DNA of 27,261 nucleotides, taken from positions 1 through 27,261 of the forward strand of contig JAZDHF010000083.1 of assembly GCA_043806315.1 (NCBI GenBank), given 5' to 3'. The stretch is from SBAX01 sp043806315. GTDB taxonomy: Bacteria > Planctomycetota > Phycisphaerae > UBA1845. Below are positions 23,749 to 27,261 of the stretch, piece after piece; positions within the stretch are counted from its first letter, which is position 1, and every line of letters starts with the position of its first letter. The translations under genes were made by a program, and so were the position numbers. The notes beneath the pieces are model-generated. The model was given only the letters and a program-made list of their open reading frames with translations. It had not been told where the DNA came from and made no database searches.

Positions 23749-24693
23749 CTAATTCGCACTGCCGACTGTCGCCCATGCCGCGATCGACTCGGCCGTGCTT
23801 ACGTTCGTGCACGGCACGTTCCGGTTGATCTTCCGCATCAACCCGGTAAGCACCCGACCCGGACCGATCTCCACAAACCGCTCGACGCCGTCCGCGATCA
23901 TCCGCTCGATGCACCGCTGCCACAGCACCGGTTGCGTGACCTGCCGTCGCAAGGAATCGCGGATCGCGGCAGGATCGCCATGATAATCGGCATCGACGTT
24001 GGCGATCACACGCATCCCCGGCGTGGTGAACGGCGTCTGCTCCAGCACCGGTCGCAGTCCGTTCGCGGCGGTCTGCATAAGCGGCGAGTGAAACGCCCCG
24101 GCCACCGCCAGCGGAACCGCCCGACACCCGACCTCCCCGGCCAGCGCCGTTGCCCGCTCACACGCCGCACGGTCTCCGGCGATCACGATCTGTCCCGGAC
24201 AGTTGAAGTTGGCCGGGGCCAACACGTCGCCTTCCCGCGCTCGATCGCACAGCGCCCGTGCCATCGCCTCATCCGCCCCAATGAGTGAGACCATCCCGCT
24301 CGGTGACGCAAGGGCCGCCTGTTGCATCAGTTCGCCACGCCGCCGCACCAATCGAAGCGCGTCCTCGAAGCTCACCGCTCCCGCTACGTGAAGGGCGGTA
24401 TATTCGCCCAAGCTCAGTCCGCCGTTACAGACGAACGTCTCTCGCGCCCCTCCCGCTTCCAGCCACGCCTCCCAGATGGCCACGCTGGTGACGAAGATCG
24501 CGGGCTGCTGGACATCGGTGCGTTCGAGTTCCGCAGCGGGGCCGTCAAAACACACCCGCGCCAGGTCGAACCCGAGCACATCGTTGCCCCGATCGAACAC
24601 ACCCCGCGCGGCTGCGTTCGACTCGGCCACGTCCCGGCCCATGCCGACCGACTGCGAACCTTGACCCGGAAAAATGACCGCCGCTTTGCTCAT
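23749..24693 (-). CDS. fabD: Malonyl-CoA:ACP transacylase
   Basis: The 314-residue enzyme loads malonyl onto ACP. It begins MSKAAVIFPGQGSQSVGMG (start at 24693; the longer frame runs through the upstream repeat). The nucleophile is Ser94, but the motif reads GLSLGE rather than the usual GHSLGE. His202 (AGAFHSPLM), QTPFTTPGMRVIANVDA and VEIGPGRVLTGL are all present, so the enzyme should be active. Third gene in the fab series after plsX and fabH. Confidence 0.94.
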   Translation of the reverse strand: MSKAAVIFPGQGSQSVGMGRDVAESNAAARGVFDRGNDVLGFDLARVCFDGPAAELERTDVQQPAIFVTSVAIWEAWLEAGGARETFVCNGGLSLGEYTALHVAGAVSFEDALRLVRRRGELMQQAALASPSGMVSLIGADEAMARALCDRAREGDVLAPANFNCPGQIVIAGDRAACERATALAGEVGCRAVPLAVAGAFHSPLMQTAANGLRPVLEQTPFTTPGMRVIANVDADYHGDPAAIRDSLRRQVTQPVLWQRCIERMIADGVERFVEIGPGRVLTGLMRKINRNVPCTNVSTAESIAAWATVGSAN

Positions 24694-24704
24694 GTAGTCG
24701 CCAA

Positions 24705-24770
24705 TGTAGCGCCGCCCCTTGTGGGCGGCGTGTTCACCACGCCGCGTCACCCACAAGGGGTGACGCTACA
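24705..24770. repeat. REP-like palindrome in the fabH-fabD gap
   Basis: TGTAGCG (24705-24711) and CGCTACA (24764-24770) close an imperfect palindrome containing CCCCTTGTGGG and its complement. The right edge reaches into fabH, whose TAG stop (24766-24768) lies within the repeat's terminal TGTAGCG. It is related to the repeat in the fabD-fabG gap. Confidence 0.65.
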
Positions 24771-25758
24771 ACCGAACCACCATACATCCCCAGGTCAGCC
24801 CAGCCCCGATCGCCAGCATGAGGATGATGTCGCCGGGTTGCAGCGTCCCGTTGCGTCGGGCCTCGTCAAAGGCCATCGGAATCGACGCGGCCGATGTATT
24901 TCCGAACTTCGTGATGTTCACGGCCACCTTCTCCGGCGGCAATCCCAGCTTCTCCCGCACCGACTCGATGATCCGCAGGTTGGACTGATGCGGGATGACC
25001 AACTTAATGTCTTCCGGCGTCAACCCCGTCGCGGCCAGCGCCCGGTCGATCAGCTCTTGCATCTTGATGACCGCGAACTTGTAAACGTCGCGGCCCTTCA
25101 TCTTCATATAGTGCAGCCGCTCGGCCACCGTCGTCGCCGACGCCGGAAGTCGCGACCCCCCCGCCGGGACCCAAATCTGCTTCGTACGCGCACCATCACA
25201 GCCCAGTTCGCAATGGAGGATGCCCTGTTCGGGATTCCTCGCTCGACTGAGCACGGCCGCTCCCGCCCCATCGCCGAGGATGACGCACGTCGCGCGATCC
25301 TCGGGATCAATGTAGCGAGTGAGCGTCTCCGCGCCGATGACCAACGCGTGCTCATACAGCCCCGATCCCAGCAGTCCCGCCCCCACCGTGGTGGCGTAGA
25401 TGAATCCCGCACAGGCCGCCCCCACGTCGAACGCCGGCGTCAGCCGGCCGCCCAGCTTCTCCTGGATGAACGCACCAGTCGCGGGGAACGGACAATCGCC
25501 GGTAGCTGTGGCGCACACGATCACGTCGAGGTCGTCCGCGGTCATGCCCGCGTTGTCCAACGCCCGCCGCGCGGCTTCGACCGCCATCGTCGAAGTGCTC
25601 TCCGTCGGCGAAGCCTTACGTCGCTCACGAATTCCCGTCCGCGTGACGATCCATTCGTCGCTCGTGTCCAGGTAATCGCAGAAATGCTGGTTCGTGACCA
25701 CTTGCTCGGGGACGTACGCTCCCGTGCCTGAGAATCGGATCGGCAGCCTTAACGCCAT
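24766..25758 (-). CDS. fabH: Beta-ketoacyl-ACP synthase III
   Basis: The 330-residue enzyme initiates fatty-acid synthesis by condensing acyl-CoA with malonyl-ACP. The triad is Cys116 (DVGAACAGF), His257 (IPHQSNLRI) and Asn287 (FGNTSAAS); the DTSDEWIVTRTGIRERR motif (31-47) is typical. MALRLPIRF at 25758 is chosen as start; the longer frame overlaps plsX without homology. It follows plsX by 23 bp. The stop is supplied by the downstream palindromic repeat. Confidence 0.95.
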   Translation of the reverse strand: MALRLPIRFSGTGAYVPEQVVTNQHFCDYLDTSDEWIVTRTGIRERRKASPTESTSTMAVEAARRALDNAGMTADDLDVIVCATATGDCPFPATGAFIQEKLGGRLTPAFDVGAACAGFIYATTVGAGLLGSGLYEHALVIGAETLTRYIDPEDRATCVILGDGAGAAVLSRARNPEQGILHCELGCDGARTKQIWVPAGGSRLPASATTVAERLHYMKMKGRDVYKFAVIKMQELIDRALAATGLTPEDIKLVIPHQSNLRIIESVREKLGLPPEKVAVNITKFGNTSAASIPMAFDEARRNGTLQPGDIILMLAIGAGLTWGCMVVRL

Positions 25759-25781
25759 GCGATGCTGTCCTATGGGGGAAG

Positions 25782-26777
25782 CTACCCGAGCCGGGCCGCG
25801 ATCGCCTCGCTCAAACCCTGCTCCACGAACCGGCGGGCCGCCTTCACCGCGTTGTACACCGCGAACTCGTTGCTCCGCCCGTGGCAAATGATACAGACGC
25901 CGTTGAGACCCAGCAGCGGCGCGCCTCCGTATCTGCTGTAGTCATGCCGACGCCAAACACGATCCAGTGCCGCGATGAACTTGCTGCGAAGCTCCGCCGC
26001 TTCGTCGTCGAATTCCCGCGAGATGGTGCGGAATAACCCTTCCGCCAAGCCCTCGACGAATTTCAAGATGATGTTGCCCACGAACCCGTCGCACACCGCT
26101 ACGTCGCACTTATCCTCGAAAAGATCCCGACCCTCGGCATTGCCGACAAAACGGATCGACCGATCGGCCTTGAGCAGGTCGTAGGTTTGCTTGACCAGCC
26201 CCGTGCCCTTTCCGCTCTCTTCCCCGATGGACATCACCGCGACGCGCGGCTCCTTGATGTCTAGAACGCGCTGCGCATACAGCGTCGCCATGATCGCGTA
26301 CTCGTACAGATGTCGAGGCTTGGCCTGAATGTTCGCCCCGACGTCGCACAACACGAACGGGCCGTGAAACGCCGGGATCGTCACGGCAATTCCCGGCCGC
26401 TTCACGCACGGCAATGGCCTCATCTTAAGCTGACAGACCGCCGCACACGCCCCGGTGTTGCCCGCGCTGAGGACCGCGTCGACTTCCTTCGCCGCCGCCA
26501 ACTCCACCATGCGGATCAGCGACGAATCCTTCTTGGTTTTGACCGCCTCGACCGGCGGCTCGTCCATCCCCACGACTTGCGAGGCGTGGACGATGCGAAT
26601 TCGGGACTTGCCGCCATCCGCGCCCGCGAGGGCGAGTTCCTTGTGAATCCGCCCCTCGTCGCCGACGAAAACCAGCTCGAGGTCGGCCTCGTCGGAAAGG
26701 GCATGGACCGCCCCGCGCACGATGGCGCCGGGAGCGTTATCCCCCCCCATCGCGTCGACGGCCACCCGGATCGCCAT
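25782..26777 (-). CDS. plsX: Phosphate acyltransferase
   Basis: The 331-residue peripheral membrane enzyme makes acyl-phosphate from acyl-ACP for phospholipid synthesis. It starts MAIRVAVDAMGGDNAP and contains the family blocks KTKKDSSL, VLSAGNTGA, VLCDVGANI, GEESGKGTGLVKQ, VVCDGFVGNIILKF-like CDVAVCDGFVGN and GAPLLGLNGVCIICHG. The ATG has AAGGAAG 5 nt upstream. The start overlaps the rpmF reading frame (see rpmF). Its place behind rpmF and before fabH is the conserved bacterial arrangement. Confidence 0.95.
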   Translation of the reverse strand: MAIRVAVDAMGGDNAPGAIVRGAVHALSDEADLELVFVGDEGRIHKELALAGADGGKSRIRIVHASQVVGMDEPPVEAVKTKKDSSLIRMVELAAAKEVDAVLSAGNTGACAAVCQLKMRPLPCVKRPGIAVTIPAFHGPFVLCDVGANIQAKPRHLYEYAIMATLYAQRVLDIKEPRVAVMSIGEESGKGTGLVKQTYDLLKADRSIRFVGNAEGRDLFEDKCDVAVCDGFVGNIILKFVEGLAEGLFRTISREFDDEAAELRSKFIAALDRVWRRHDYSRYGGAPLLGLNGVCIICHGRSNEFAVYNAVKAARRFVEQGLSEAIAARLG

Positions 26778-26962
26778 CCGGCTTCCTTCTCGCCGACCGC
26801 CAACATCACTTTGTCGCTGACATACCCGCACACACCGCACGCCGCGTGCGGCCGCTTAGGCTTACCGCATTTTGGACACGCGCTGAGATTCACGGGTCGC
26901 AGCGCGTGATGCGCCCGACGCGTTCGGGTCCTCGTTTTCGACATCTTTTTTACTGGGAGCAT
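26516..26962 (-). CDS. rpmF: Ribosomal protein bL32 with lost stop codon and C-terminal extension
   Basis: Residues 1-62 are a normal bL32 of the large subunit: MLPVKKMSKTRTRTRRAHHA, then a zinc ribbon with Cys29, Cys32, Cys42 and Cys45 (CPKCGKPKRPHAACGVC), ending VSDKVMLAVGEKEAG. Usual length is about 57-65 residues. Here no stop follows. Codon 63 is TGG at 26776-26774, overlapping the plsX start as ATGG; a single A there would make the classic ATGA stop-start overlap. The frame instead runs 86 codons further inside plsX, giving Arg/Ser/Pro-rich sequence that is plsX read out of frame. The start has GGTGGA 6 nt upstream. The bL32 identity is certain; whether the extension is real or a base error is open. 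Confidence 0.88.
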   Translation of the reverse strand: MLPVKKMSKTRTRTRRAHHALRPVNLSACPKCGKPKRPHAACGVCGYVSDKVMLAVGEKEAGWRSGWPSTRWGGITLPAPSCAGRSMPFPTRPTSSWFSSATRGGFTRNSPSRARMAASPEFASSTPRKSWGWTSRRSRRSKPRRIRR

Positions 26963-27074
26963 ATTTATTCCACCATCACTACCAAATCATCTAGCGTCAC
27001 TCGGTTTCGGGGCTGTTGGGGATCACTCGCGGCATGTTCGGAATCGCCCGCACCTATACACCCGCACGGGGGGC

Positions 27075-27103
27075 ACGTTAAGCGGGGAATGGTCTTGTGT
27101 CAA
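27075..27103 (-). promoter_or_regulatory. Sigma-70-like promoter for the rpmF-plsX-fab operon
   Basis: On the minus strand a perfect TTGACA (27103-27098) is followed after exactly 17 bp by TAACGT (27080-27075; four of six match TATAAT). It points at rpmF with a leader of roughly 100 nt. It is the best promoter match noticed in the window. Confidence 0.6.
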
Positions 27104-27167
27104 GTTGAAACCACCGCCGACAGCGATTCCGCAACAGCGTAGCGAAGGGCCGGTGGGAGAAGAAGTT

Positions 27168-27261
27168 ATGCATGATTCGGGAGCCGATCACATTCGCAGA
27201 GAGGTTTTGGGGGCTGAAGGGGCGGAGCTGGAGCATGGACGCCAGAGGCGGCGTTGCGGGC
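27168..27261 (+). CDS. Start of an unidentified divergent gene, cut by the window edge
   Basis: ATG 27168 lies 5 nt behind GGGAGAAG and opens a frame that continues to the edge: MHDSGADHIRREVLGAEGAE then LEHGRQRRRCG. It is divergent from the rpmF operon. Thirty-one codons are too few to name a family. Confidence 0.4.
   Translation, partial: MHDSGADHIRREVLGAEGAELEHGRQRRRCG

Noticed and set aside
22533..23828. 431-codon plus-strand frame across acpP and fabG
   Set aside because: It is antisense of two unmistakable fab genes.

Overview
The window looks like a chromosomal segment of a GC-rich planctomycete, most likely of the Phycisphaerae lineage. This is inferred from four things: the rpmF-plsX-fabH-fabD-fabG-acpP-fabF order, very large secreted proteins with Gly-Ala-Cys-Cys motifs and a dockerin-like C-terminus, the isolated fliN, and dense short intergenic palindromes. 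No rRNA or marker phylogeny is available here, so the assignment is moderate.

Layout. 1-750: a compact type II toxin-antitoxin module (RelE-like toxin with a damaged N-terminus, Phd/YefM-like antitoxin) and a small helical ORF. 750-1254: no protein gene, but a run of perfect hairpins, part of which folds into a closed multi-stem RNA resembling HEARO/omega RNA. 1255-2061 (-): an AT-richer two-TM protein with a degenerate phospholipase-D motif. 2134-3381 (-): ribBA. 3382-4020: leader region with three copies of a 14-bp palindrome. 4021-7197 (+): a 1058-residue secreted Cys-rich protein with a dockerin-like end. 7398-10625 (-): a single-chain ISP-type restriction-modification enzyme. 10840-13147 (+): a UbiA-family polyprenyl-phosphate phosphoribosyltransferase coupled to a DUF362 protein. 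13488-15452 (+): a secreted Cys-rich protein with an exact 53-residue tandem repeat.

15.5-18.25 kb is a scrap-heap of mobile DNA: a duplicated 3' end of the DUF362 gene, a 145-bp MITE with a 9-bp target duplication, a complete but frameshifted IS1595-type element with 17-bp terminal repeats, a tRNA-Ala(TGC), a NYN-domain gene and an IS256-type transposase remnant abutting a YkgJ-type gene.

18.8-20.6 kb (+) carries rsmD translationally coupled to a CCA/poly(A) nucleotidyltransferase gene that is frameshifted at a C7 tract. A shared purine/pyrimidine inverted repeat separates it from the convergent fliN.

21.2-26.96 kb (-) is the housekeeping type II fatty-acid synthesis operon. A good sigma-70-like promoter precedes rpmF, whose stop codon appears to have been lost where it should overlap the plsX start. 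PlsX links acyl-ACP to phospholipid synthesis, FabD and FabH initiate, FabF elongates, FabG reduces, and AcpP carries the chain; REP-like palindromes fill the fabH-fabD and fabD-fabG gaps. A divergent ORF leaves the window at the right edge.
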